Below are positions 18,271 to 26,368 of a DNA stretch of 45,093 nt, piece by piece. The stretch comes from Rhodoferax sp. GTDB lineage: Bacteria; Pseudomonadota; Gammaproteobacteria; Burkholderiales; Burkholderiaceae_C. The stretch lies in the NCBI RefSeq assembly GCF_010365055.1, contig NZ_JAAFHA010000021.1, positions 1 to 45,093 on the forward strand, read 5' to 3'. The position numbers and the translations under genes are program-made. The notes beneath the pieces were generated by a model, which had not been told where the DNA came from, did no database searches, and saw only the letters and a list, made by a program, of their open reading frames with translations. Position 1 is the stretch's first letter. Every line of letters begins with the position of its first letter.

Positions 18271-18615
18271 ATGTTCAAGACCACTCTCTCTGTTGTTAGC
18301 GCATCGATCCTGTTCGCCTTTGCCAGCGTGGTCCCGGCGCATGCCGCCGTTGATGAAGATGCTGCTAAAGCCCTGTTCAAAAAGAACGACTGCACCAAAT
18401 GCCATTCGGTTGATAAAACCAAGAAAGGCCCTTCGCTGAAGAAAATCGCGGCGGATCTCAAAGGCAAACCTGACGCTCAGGCCACAGTCATCAAGAACAT
18501 GACAACTGGGCCAAAGGTCAAGCTTCAGGACGGCACCGAGCAAGAACACAAAGTGATCGACGCCAAAGACGACAAAGAACTGAAGAACTTGGCTGACTGG
18601 ATTCTTGCGCAGTAA
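18271..18615 (+). CDS. Small periplasmic monoheme c-type cytochrome
   Basis: A 114-residue class-I-like cytochrome. Residues 1-25 are a Sec signal ending in PAHA. The single heme site is CTKCH (Cys41-His45). A normal class I cytochrome has an axial Met about 17 residues before the final Trp-Ile-Leu; here that place is His93 (EQEHKV). Met77 is the only Met in the mature part and is not kept in the neighbouring paralogue. So the iron may be bis-His ligated, which would mean a low potential (inference). ATG 18271 is chosen for the GGAA just upstream. It is the first gene of the EET locus and probably shuttles electrons across the periplasm, in a position like that of MtoD beside mtoAB in iron oxidisers. 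Confidence 0.85.
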   Translation: MFKTTLSVVSASILFAFASVVPAHAAVDEDAAKALFKKNDCTKCHSVDKTKKGPSLKKIAADLKGKPDAQATVIKNMTTGPKVKLQDGTEQEHKVIDAKDDKELKNLADWILAQ

Positions 18616-18714
18616 ATTGCCAGGCGCGTGATTTCGGGGACGGCGTTGGCAGCGATATTTATGACTGACACCGCTTTCTACGATTAAGTTAGCGCGTCAG
18701 AAAGTCAAAAAACT

Positions 18715-18748
18715 AAACGCCAATCGCAACCAGCGGTTGGCGTTTTTT
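18715..18748 (+). terminator. Intrinsic terminator or attenuator between the two monoheme cytochrome genes
   Basis: AAACGCCAA (18715-18723) pairs with TTGGCGTTT (18737-18745) across a 13-nt loop and is followed by a run of seven T. The loop contains a competing small stem, AACC-agc-GGTT. The next start codon is only 28 bp beyond, too close for a promoter in between. The downstream gene must be reached by read-through, or from a promoter upstream of the hairpin. Confidence 0.75.
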
Positions 18749-18775
18749 TCGTTCAAAAAGAGCAAGGGGAATGGC

Positions 18776-19282
18776 ATGAAGCACTTGATGGTTCGATGGG
18801 GTACATGTGGGTTGGTATTGCTGGCCTTGGCGGGATGCGACGGCGGCAGTGGCCAGCCAGCGGCACCGGCTGCGACTGCAAGCGAGGCTGTGACCGCAGC
18901 ACCGGCCACTGTCGTCGTAGAGGCGGCGCCAGCGCCACCGCCTGCTGCCATAGTCGCCGCTCCCCAGCCACCGCCGGCCGCTGTCGTCAGTGCCGCCGCG
19001 CCGACCCGCGCAGCTGCCGATCCCGATGCCGCTCAAGCTTTGTTCAAGGCGAATGACTGCACCAAATGCCATGCGGTTGACAAGGTCAAGAAGGGCCCTT
19101 CCCTGAAGAAGATTGCTGCCGATCTCCGGGGCAAGGCCGACGCGCAGGACAACGTCATCAAGAACATAACAACCGGACCGAAGATCAAGCTGGCAGACGG
19201 CACCGAGCAAGAACACAAGATCATCGACAGCAAAGACCAAAAAGAACTGAAGAATCTGGCCGACTGGATTCTTTCGCAGTAG
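18776..19282 (+). CDS. Monoheme c-type cytochrome lipoprotein with Ala/Pro tether
   Basis: A 168-residue lipoprotein: the signal peptide ends in the lipobox LALAGC (Cys21). An Ala/Pro/Val-rich tether (about 27-80) leads to a cytochrome domain (81-168) nearly identical to the preceding gene's product. The heme site is CTKCH (Cys95-His99). There is no Met anywhere in the cytochrome domain, so Met ligation is excluded. His147 sits at the axial position. ATG 18776 with AAGGGGA upstream is better than the TTG at 18737, which would put charged residues before the signal. It is a tandem duplicate that gained a membrane anchor, probably attaching the same redox module to a membrane's periplasmic face. 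A strong hairpin lies directly upstream. Confidence 0.85.
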   Translation: MKHLMVRWGTCGLVLLALAGCDGGSGQPAAPAATASEAVTAAPATVVVEAAPAPPPAAIVAAPQPPPAAVVSAAAPTRAAADPDAAQALFKANDCTKCHAVDKVKKGPSLKKIAADLRGKADAQDNVIKNITTGPKIKLADGTEQEHKIIDSKDQKELKNLADWILSQ

Positions 19283-19499
19283 TTTTAAAGGCGGCCTGCC
19301 CTTGTCTTCTGCGACGCAGTTGACGCGAAAATGACTAAAGGAAGTGGCCAATTGTGTTCAGCGACAGGCATTTCTTCAATAAATTCGGATGGCGGACAAA
19401 AAAATCTAAACTTGGTACTACGATAGCTCCCAAACGTTTTTTGCTTGCCTTTCAAAGGTCTTGCGCCGTGAACGTTAATTGGTTTTGAAAGGACTTAGG

Positions 19500-20429
19500 A
19501 TGAATATTAAAAGCCTATTCGCCATTGCCGGCATCTGTCTATTTGGTTTTTTTGGCCCTGCCTTGGGCGCCGATGCGGAGCCTACTGGCGCAGCGTTCTG
19601 CGTCACCTGTCACGACGACGAAGACCTTCCAGACATGAGTCGTTCGGCGCACGGTTTTGCCGCCGACAAGCGTGCCCCGGATTGCATTAGTTGCCATGGC
19701 GCCAGTGAGACTCACGCCCGCCAGCCGGCCGGGGTCTCGGTCCAGCCCAAGCCTGATTTCACCTTTGGCAAAAAGAGCGGAAAACTCTCCGCCTTGGCGG
19801 CCAATGATCGCAGCCGGGTTTGCCAGACTTGTCATGACAAAGATGCCAAGCGTGCCTTGTGGTCCGGCAGTCAACACCAGGCGGCCGATGTTGCCTGCGA
19901 CAGTTGCCACCAGGTGCACGCCAACCGCGACAAGACCTTGAACAAGCTCACGCAGCCAGAGACTTGTTACACCTGCCACAAGGAGCAACGCAGCCAGATG
20001 AACAAGCCCTCACACCATCCGGTACCTGAAGGCAAGATGACGTGTTCTGACTGTCACAATCCGCACGGCTCGGCCGGTCCCAAACTGGTCAAGCGCGACA
20101 GCATCAATGACACCTGCTACACCTGCCACGCTGAAAAGCGCGGGCCGTTCGTGCATCCGCATGAGCCAGTCGCTCAAGACTGTTCCACCTGCCACAACTC
20201 GCATGGCAGCATGATCCCGGGCATTCTCAAGGCACGTGCGCCCATCCTGTGTCAGCAATGCCATACGCCGCACTCGGCCGCCAATGTCGGCACGATTGCG
20301 TCTGGTTCCGTCGGCTTCAACGCTGTTGGCATGTGGCAAGGCCGCAGTTGCATGAACTGCCACACACAGGTTCATGGCTCTAACAATCCGTCGACGACCT
20401 TGCCGACCCCACAAACGTTGATGCGCTGA
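19500..20429 (+). CDS. mtrA: Decaheme periplasmic cytochrome, MtrA/DmsE family
   Basis: A 309-residue secreted cytochrome (signal peptide about 1-24, ending ALGA). It has exactly ten CXXCH sites, with first cysteines at 34, 62, 108, 133, 156, 182, 206, 228, 251 and 284. This is the count and size of MtrA, MtoA and DmsE. In characterised systems MtrA sits inside the MtrB barrel and conducts electrons through the outer membrane. The ATG at 19500 follows AAAGGA by about 7 bp. The mtrB-like gene follows after 16 bp, so the two are co-transcribed. Length fits the short MtrA type and not PioA, which has an N-terminal extension. Direction of electron flow cannot be read from the gene. Confidence 0.93.
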   Translation: MNIKSLFAIAGICLFGFFGPALGADAEPTGAAFCVTCHDDEDLPDMSRSAHGFAADKRAPDCISCHGASETHARQPAGVSVQPKPDFTFGKKSGKLSALAANDRSRVCQTCHDKDAKRALWSGSQHQAADVACDSCHQVHANRDKTLNKLTQPETCYTCHKEQRSQMNKPSHHPVPEGKMTCSDCHNPHGSAGPKLVKRDSINDTCYTCHAEKRGPFVHPHEPVAQDCSTCHNSHGSMIPGILKARAPILCQQCHTPHSAANVGTIASGSVGFNAVGMWQGRSCMNCHTQVHGSNNPSTTLPTPQTLMR

Positions 20430-20445
20430 AAAACGGAGAACAACA

Positions 20446-22536
20446 ATGACTTCATTCATTTTTTCACTTCGCGCCAGACGAACCGCCGTGGCGCTTGCAG
20501 TTGGTGCTGCCTGCATGACCGCGCATGCACAGGACGCTAGCGTCGAGACCACGGTCAGCGTCGGCGTGGGTGCCATCAATGGCTCCAAGGCCGACCGTGC
20601 ACTTTTTGGTCAGTACAACGGATTGCAGGATGACAGCGTTGTCGGTATGCTGGGTGTCGATTACAGTCTGCGCAATCAGGAGTCTTTCGCCTGGGTGGAG
20701 TTGCAGGGCGCCAATTTGCTTGGCGACACACGCGAACTGGGCCTGGTCTGGAAGAAGCCGGGCAGTTGGAAGTTCACCGCTGACTATGGTGAGTTGGTTC
20801 GCTATGAGCCCAACACCATCAATACCGGTTTGCTTGGCGCGGGCTCAACGACACCTCAGGTGTTCGCCATTGCTGCTGGCACTGGCAATGACCTCAATCT
20901 GAAGACCAAACGCACCGGTCTGGGCCTGGGGTTTACCAAGATCATCTCGCCTGCGTTGCAGCTACAGGTGGATGTCAAAAGCGAAAACAAGACAGGCGCG
21001 CGGCCTTTCGGCGCCTTCCTGAACTGTCTGGCGTCAACAACTTCCACCTGCTTGGCTGTCCCTGGGTTGCCGGTGCTGATGCTGCCCGAGCCGATCGACG
21101 CTAACCACAGCCAGGTCGAAGCCCGACTGAGCTATGCCATGGAGAAGCTGCGTTTCAGTGTTGGCTACTATGGATCGTTCTACCGCAATGCCCACACCGC
21201 CTTAAATCCCAGCGGCCCGAGCGCGGGATTTGGCGTCAATGAGACCTTGTTGGCACTGCCGCCAGAAAATCAGGCGCACCAGATAGACCTGAGTGGCAGC
21301 TACGACTTCACCGGCAGCACCCGCGGCACGGTCAAGCTGGGTTACACCACGGCAACCCAAGACGCTGGCTTCGTCAGCGCCGGCCCGGCCGCAAATCTGG
21401 GTGCCCAAGTCAATACCACGTTGGCCAAAGTCGGACTGACTTCGAGGCCAATGCCCAAACTCTCATTGCTGGCTGACCTGCGCTACGAGAACAGGGACGA
21501 CCAGACGCCACTCGCCAATTACAACAGCGTTGGCACCAATCGCCAACTTTCCAGCGAAAAGACCCAAGGCAAGCTGCAGGCCAGTTGGCAATTTACCAGC
21601 GACTACCGCGGTACGCTGGGTGCAGACTACGAATCCATTGATCGTGGCGTGTTCACCGCCAGCAGCGTTTTATCCAGCATGGTCCCCTTGCGGCAGAAGA
21701 CCGAAGAGGCCGGCGTTCGCGCCGAGCTGCGGCGCCGTTTGGCCGATGACTTGAGCGGCGCCATCAGCGTCTCCAGCAGTCGACGTGATGGATCAAACTG
21801 GCTCCAAGGGAACCCAGGAGCGCCTGGCGTTCATGAGGTTGCCGACCCTGCCAGCAGCTTCGACTTGACCCAGTCCGTGTTCATGCCAACGTTGGCCGAT
21901 CGCCAACGCGACAAAATCAAGCTGTTTGCCGATTGGCAAGCAAATGAAAAGCTCAGTTTGCAGTTCAGCGCTGAAGAAGGCAAAGACAAGTTCAGCACAC
22001 CCAGTGCCTACGGGCTGCAAAATACCCGCATGAGCCAATTGGGCGTTGATTGGGGCTATGCCGTTAACTACAACTGGGCCTTGAACGGCTATCTGTCGCG
22101 CAGTGGCCAGACCATCAACCAGGCACGTTACGCTGGGTCTGTGATGGCATTTGACAACACAAATTTGACCGCATCCATCGGCATCACCGGCAAAGCGGCC
22201 AGCAAGGTCCACGTGGGCGGTAGCCTGACTTACGTGGACGACAAGAGCGTCTACGCGCAAACACTGACTGCTTCGGCACCACCGACCCTTCTGGCAGGCG
22301 GGGGTTTGCCAGACATTGTGTACCGCCAGACCGCTTTGAAGTTGTTTGGCAGCTATGCGCTCGAGAAAGGTTCTTCAGTGCGTCTTGATTTCGTACACCA
22401 GCATGTCAGTGCGAATGATTGGGCTTGGGGAAATAACGGTACCCAGTTCGCGTATTCGGACGGCAGCACGGTGACGCAGAGCCAAAATCAAAACGTCAAC
22501 TTCATAGGCGTGACCTATATCTACCAGCTGCCGTAG
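20446..22536 (+). CDS. mtrB: Outer-membrane beta-barrel porin of an Mtr conduit (MtrB/PioB family)
   Basis: A 696-residue protein with a signal peptide (about 1-28, ending AHAQ) and alternating beta-strand pattern throughout. It contains KTGARPFGA (182-190), a motif I recognise from the MtrB/PioB/DmsF family. It forms the transmembrane sheath around the decaheme MtrA encoded just upstream. No CXXC motif is present near the mature N-terminus, unlike Shewanella MtrB. The only mature cysteines, Cys194 and Cys202, lie in a loop insertion and could form a disulfide. It ends in YIYQLP and not the common terminal Phe. A 16-bp gap from mtrA and a terminator directly after it define an mtrAB unit. Confidence 0.92.
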   Translation: MTSFIFSLRARRTAVALAVGAACMTAHAQDASVETTVSVGVGAINGSKADRALFGQYNGLQDDSVVGMLGVDYSLRNQESFAWVELQGANLLGDTRELGLVWKKPGSWKFTADYGELVRYEPNTINTGLLGAGSTTPQVFAIAAGTGNDLNLKTKRTGLGLGFTKIISPALQLQVDVKSENKTGARPFGAFLNCLASTTSTCLAVPGLPVLMLPEPIDANHSQVEARLSYAMEKLRFSVGYYGSFYRNAHTALNPSGPSAGFGVNETLLALPPENQAHQIDLSGSYDFTGSTRGTVKLGYTTATQDAGFVSAGPAANLGAQVNTTLAKVGLTSRPMPKLSLLADLRYENRDDQTPLANYNSVGTNRQLSSEKTQGKLQASWQFTSDYRGTLGADYESIDRGVFTASSVLSSMVPLRQKTEEAGVRAELRRRLADDLSGAISVSSSRRDGSNWLQGNPGAPGVHEVADPASSFDLTQSVFMPTLADRQRDKIKLFADWQANEKLSLQFSAEEGKDKFSTPSAYGLQNTRMSQLGVDWGYAVNYNWALNGYLSRSGQTINQARYAGSVMAFDNTNLTASIGITGKAASKVHVGGSLTYVDDKSVYAQTLTASAPPTLLAGGGLPDIVYRQTALKLFGSYALEKGSSVRLDFVHQHVSANDWAWGNNGTQFAYSDGSTVTQSQNQNVNFIGVTYIYQLP

Positions 22537-22598
22537 TCAGATGCTGGCAAAGCCGGAGCCGCGTGGATCAAGCGCTGCCCGGTGGACTTCAAAAAAAG

Positions 22599-22637
22599 AC
22601 AACCCGGATATGGCGACGTATTCGGGTTGTTCTTTTG
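22599..22637 (+). terminator. Intrinsic terminator after the mtrB-like gene
   Basis: ACAACCCGGATA (22599-22610) pairs with TATTCGGGTTGT (22619-22630), 12 bp with one G-T pair, followed by TTCTTTT. It separates mtrAB from the surface cytochrome gene, which therefore needs its own promoter. Confidence 0.85.
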
Positions 22638-22680
22638 CACGCGGCATGGGCGCCGGTCTAGAGAAGCCCATGCCGCTGCA
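22636..22680. other. Strong stem-loop just after the mtrB terminator
   Basis: GCGGCATGGGC (22641-22651) and GCCCATGCCGC (22666-22676) form a perfect 11-bp stem with a 14-nt loop. Outer TGCA arms extend it past one bulged base. No T-tract follows on the plus strand, so it is not a standard terminator. It could be a backup 3' structure, a processing site or a protein-binding palindrome. Confidence 0.6.
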
Positions 22681-23026
22681 AGTTGATCAAAAAAAAATTC
22701 GAAGTCAACCCCCCAATCATTTCAGCCGCCCAGTGTGGAGTCTCAAGCTTGAGGGTTGCCACGGGAGCACGGTCCATGCTGGCAGGAGCGTATACCAATA
22801 CGGTCAGAGTCACAGGACCGGCCGTCGCCAATCCATTAGAAGCAACAGATCCATATATTGATATATCTTTATATCAGGTTGCGATAATATTTTTCGAGTT
22901 TGACATAACGCAAACAGTGCACTTTTCTCTCTGCCACGAATTCCTCTCAAGGTAGTACAAACACCTACGCACGTAAAGATGTGTGAACGCGGTGCGAAGT
23001 TTGTATTAATCATTAAGGAGTTCTCA
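22681..23026 (+). promoter_or_regulatory. Leader region of the surface decaheme gene
   Basis: This gap is AT-rich compared with its surroundings. It holds a 12-bp palindrome (CTCAAGCTTGAG, 22742-22753). It also holds an 18-bp interrupted palindrome, TGATATA-tctt-TATATCA (22859-22876). The palindrome overlaps a possible -35 TTGATA (22858-22863), with GATAAT at 22883-22888, a long 19-bp spacer. A perfect TTGACA at 22900-22905 has no matching -10. The start is therefore uncertain, but a regulated promoter here is expected because a terminator isolates the gene from mtrAB. Confidence 0.4.
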
Positions 23027-25672
23027 GTGAAATATTCTGAACTTTCAAGTAAAAAGCGGACAGGGCCGACATGGCTCAAGTTCGCTGCGGCGAGCTTGCT
23101 CGCGGTCGCACTCGCGGGTTGCGGTGGCGGCGATGATGGTGCTGCTGGCGCTGCTGGCCCTGCTGGTCCTCCCGGCCCTCCCGGCCCTGTAGCTACAACG
23201 CCTGCCACTGTGGTCAACCTCGCCACCGTGAGCGCAGACGCTTGGGCCAATCTGACGCCCGTGGGTACGGTTCAGTCGGTTGCAATCAATGGCGCCCCCG
23301 AGGTCTCATTTACCGTAACTGATGGCACCAATCCCGTGGTCGGTCTGGCCGCCTCGCAGCTGCGCTTTACCATTGCCAAACTGGTTCCCGGCGCGAATGG
23401 CAGCCCGAGCAAGTGGGTGAATTACATTGTGGGTAATCCTGATACCGGTGCGCCGGGTCGCCCAACCACTGACAGCGTTGCGGCGAATCTGGTCGCCACT
23501 GGCGATGGCACCTACAAGTACACGTTCTCGCGCGACATTACCGGCCCGCTGCAGACCAAGATGGTCGCTTGGTTTGCCGATGCAGCCAATGCCGCATCGC
23601 CCTACAAAAAGGCCGATGTCATGGGTGCCGACGGGACGCTGCTGGACTATGTTCCTGCCCTGCATCACCGTCTGGTCATTCAGCTCTCGGGTTCAGTTAA
23701 CAATGTTGCTCTGAAAAACCCGATCAATGTGGTCTATGACTTCATCCCTGCGACCGGTCAGGTCGTTGCCGCTGCCGACTCGCAGCGCGAGATCGTGGCC
23801 ACAGCAAAGTGCAACGAGTGCCATGACAAAATTGGCGTCACGACCCCGCATGGTGGCCGTGTCGACACCCGGTACTGCGTGACTTGCCATACCGACCAGC
23901 GTAAGAACGGCCAAGCTCTGGCAACGTCGATCAGTGGTGCGTTCCCCGCGCTAACCAAAACCATAGCCGCCGATGGCCGCATTAGCTATAGCCCAAACAC
24001 CTATGTTGCCGATGGCCAGGTCAGTGGCAACTTCACGACCATGATCCACAAGGTGCACATGGGCAATAGGCTGACCAAGGCCAACTACAACTACGCGAGT
24101 GTGCTGTTCAACAAGGTTGCCTACACGCAAGAGGTTACAAACTGCACCAAGTGCCATGACAATTCAGCCACTTCAAGCGCGAAGACAACACAGGGTGACA
24201 ACTGGAAGCAAGCACCCAGCATTCTGGCCTGCGGCTCTTGCCATGACGGCATCAATTTTGCCACTGGTGCCGGAACAACGGCTGCGGGCGCGACCACCGG
24301 TCACATGGGTGGTGCGGTTCAGCTCTCTGACGACAAGGATTGTCTGGTTTGCCACAAAGTTGGTGGGCTCAAAGACATCGCGATCGCGCATGCTGGCGTC
24401 AACATGACCCCGCATAACCTGACGGTGCCAGCCGGCCTGACGAACTTCACCTACGACGTCAAGACCGTCACCGTGAACGCCAGTAACCAGCCAGTGGTGA
24501 CATTCAGAGTCATGAAGCAGACTGCGCCTGAAGCCACGGCCACGCCGGTCGTCTTCGACGGAACCAGTACCAACTCGCTGGTCGGCTTCACTGGCAATCC
24601 GTCCTTCCTGGTCGGTTACGCCGCTGCGCAGGACGGAATCGCCACCCCGGTTGACTTCAATAACCTGGGCAAGAAAAACGGTCAGCCAGCAACTGTCGGC
24701 ATCAACACCCTGATGAGTACTCTGGGCGCACCTGACGCCAGCGGCTACTACACCGTCGCCCTGACCTCAGCGGCTGCGGCGTTCCCGGCGGGTGCCAAGC
24801 TGCGTACGATTGCGCTGCAAGGCTACTACACCCAAGCCGCTGGCACCAACGGCATTGCAGCCAACACGGCCCGTCACACGCTGTCGAGTGTCAAAGCCGT
24901 CAGCGGCGAAGACCGCCGTGCCATCGTCGAAGCCGCCAAGTGCAGTAACTGCCATGAAGTCTTTGAAGGCCATGGCGGCAACCGCAACATCGGTAAGCAA
25001 ACCGTTGGCAATACCCTCGTCTGCGCCGTCTGTCACAACCCGACCATTGTCACCAGTGGCCGTGGCATCAGCGACACCGCACTGCAGGCTTTCCCGTTCA
25101 CGGCTGCCAACTTGGCAACTTTGACATCATGGGGTGTTGACAGGCTCGCAGTGAATGGTGCCTTGGCGTTCCCGCAGGTTAGCAACAACTTCAAGGACAT
25201 GATTCACGGCATCCACGCTGGCAAAGCCCGTAGCACAAATCCGTTCCGGATTGCTCGTGGCAGTCGGATGCCGAGTGCGCTTCCTCTGATTGACGGCGCG
25301 GACATCACCTTTGTCGGTATCCTGAACAACTGCCAGACCTGCCACAAAGCCGGTACCTACAGCACTGTGCCAGCGAACACACTTCCTTCACGAGACGAAG
25401 CAAACAATGGCGTGTTCCTGAATGGTGTGAGCCGGACTCCTGCTGACGCGCAGGCCGCGCTGGAGACCACCAATGCCACTGATTTGATGACAACGCCGTT
25501 CACCGCATCCTGCGCCAGCTGCCATGACGCAAGTCCGGCTGTCGCGCACATGAAGCTCAATGGCGGTCAGATCCTGGTCACACGCAGTATGGTCAGCACA
25601 GCCGGCGAGACATGCGCTGTGTGTCACAGCACTGGCAAGATCGCTGATGCAGCCGTAGCCCATACCAAGTAA
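23027..25672 (+). CDS. OmcA/MtrC-family decaheme outer-membrane surface lipoprotein
   Basis: An 881-residue decaheme lipoprotein. It starts at GTG 23027, set by AAGGAG at 23015-23020, and its lipobox is ALAGC (Cys32). Directly after the anchor comes a collagen-like run of six Gly-X-Y triplets (38-55). There are exactly ten CXXCH motifs, five in a cluster in the first half and five in the second. The two heme clusters are separated by a beta-rich segment, as in the alternating split-barrel and pentaheme layout of MtrC/OmcA. From family knowledge it is the cell-surface terminal of the conduit, passing electrons to minerals, humics or other cells. It stands alone between two intrinsic terminators. 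MtrC versus OmcA cannot be decided, so no symbol is given. Confidence 0.92.
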   Translation: MKYSELSSKKRTGPTWLKFAAASLLAVALAGCGGGDDGAAGAAGPAGPPGPPGPVATTPATVVNLATVSADAWANLTPVGTVQSVAINGAPEVSFTVTDGTNPVVGLAASQLRFTIAKLVPGANGSPSKWVNYIVGNPDTGAPGRPTTDSVAANLVATGDGTYKYTFSRDITGPLQTKMVAWFADAANAASPYKKADVMGADGTLLDYVPALHHRLVIQLSGSVNNVALKNPINVVYDFIPATGQVVAAADSQREIVATAKCNECHDKIGVTTPHGGRVDTRYCVTCHTDQRKNGQALATSISGAFPALTKTIAADGRISYSPNTYVADGQVSGNFTTMIHKVHMGNRLTKANYNYASVLFNKVAYTQEVTNCTKCHDNSATSSAKTTQGDNWKQAPSILACGSCHDGINFATGAGTTAAGATTGHMGGAVQLSDDKDCLVCHKVGGLKDIAIAHAGVNMTPHNLTVPAGLTNFTYDVKTVTVNASNQPVVTFRVMKQTAPEATATPVVFDGTSTNSLVGFTGNPSFLVGYAAAQDGIATPVDFNNLGKKNGQPATVGINTLMSTLGAPDASGYYTVALTSAAAAFPAGAKLRTIALQGYYTQAAGTNGIAANTARHTLSSVKAVSGEDRRAIVEAAKCSNCHEVFEGHGGNRNIGKQTVGNTLVCAVCHNPTIVTSGRGISDTALQAFPFTAANLATLTSWGVDRLAVNGALAFPQVSNNFKDMIHGIHAGKARSTNPFRIARGSRMPSALPLIDGADITFVGILNNCQTCHKAGTYSTVPANTLPSRDEANNGVFLNGVSRTPADAQAALETTNATDLMTTPFTASCASCHDASPAVAHMKLNGGQILVTRSMVSTAGETCAVCHSTGKIADAAVAHTK

Positions 25673-25712
25673 GCCAACTTAGAGGGGCTGGTTTTACAGT
25701 CCTCTTTACTCT

Positions 25713-25751
25713 GAAGACCCCGCCGTGTCACCACGGCGGGGTCTTCTTTTT
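25713..25751 (+). terminator. Very strong intrinsic terminator after the surface decaheme gene
   Basis: GAAGACCCCGCCGTG (25713-25727) and its exact complement (25732-25746) form a perfect 15-bp stem with a TCAC loop, followed by T5. It starts 40 bp after the stop codon. Confidence 0.95.
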
Positions 25752-25914
25752 GGTGCGCCCACCCTGGGTGCCGAGCCGGCCCTGCACGTTCTTCGGTGAC
25801 TGGGTTTAGACTCAGGCCCATGGGCAATCTGCCGATCCGACAGCGAATCCGACCTACTATTTAAAATCTCCCCGTTGATAGCCATATTGGCCCAAGCATT
25901 TCACAAGGAATCTC

Positions 25915-26328
25915 ATGAAGCCCCTTATTTCCATTGTCTTCACCACGGTCGTCGCGCTGGTGGCCGCTAGTGCTTCTCTGGCTGCCCAAAGCCAGGCTCC
26001 TGCCCCAGCGCAAGTCGCAAGCCCTGCTGCGTGGCCAACGGGTGCTCCCAACAAGAGCCAGGTCAAGACCAAGCCACAAGCTGCCGCCAAGATCAAACTG
26101 ATCGACATCAATAGCGCCAAGAAGGAAGAGCTCAAGACCCTGCCAGGCATCACGGATGCTGAAGCCGCCAAGATCGTTGCCAACCGACCCTATGGCAGCA
26201 AGGCCTGGCTGGCGAGCGACAACATCCTCACCCAGGAAAAATACTTGACGATCAGCAAACTGGTCATCGCCAAACAGCCCTACAAGGATGCCGCCAAGAA
26301 TGCCGCGTTGTATAGGAACAAGAAGTAG
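25915..26328 (+). CDS. Secreted helix-hairpin-helix protein (ComEA/PsbU-like)
   Basis: A 137-residue protein with a signal peptide (about 1-24), an Ala/Pro/Gln/Lys-rich linker (about 25-57) and one HhH domain. The domain starts IDINSAKKEELKTLPGI and includes the hairpin LPGITDAEAAKIV. It has no cysteine, so no heme. The same fold occurs in the competence DNA receptor ComEA and in PsbU, an extrinsic photosystem II subunit that sits near cytochrome c550. AAGGAA upstream supports the ATG. It is bracketed by terminators and lies between the surface decaheme gene and the quinol-linked cytochrome gene. It may bind DNA (for example extracellular DNA) or serve as a cytochrome-docking protein; the sequence does not decide. 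Confidence 0.75.
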   Translation: MKPLISIVFTTVVALVAASASLAAQSQAPAPAQVASPAAWPTGAPNKSQVKTKPQAAAKIKLIDINSAKKEELKTLPGITDAEAAKIVANRPYGSKAWLASDNILTQEKYLTISKLVIAKQPYKDAAKNAALYRNKK

Positions 26329-26368
26329 CGGCGATTGCATGACCGGGTCACCGGCGAAGAATTCATAG

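Noticed and set aside
22900-22905. Perfect TTGACA in the surface cytochrome leader as promoter
   Set aside because: No acceptable -10 is found 16-18 bp downstream (the sequence there is TTTTCT-like), so it is mentioned only as an uncertain element.
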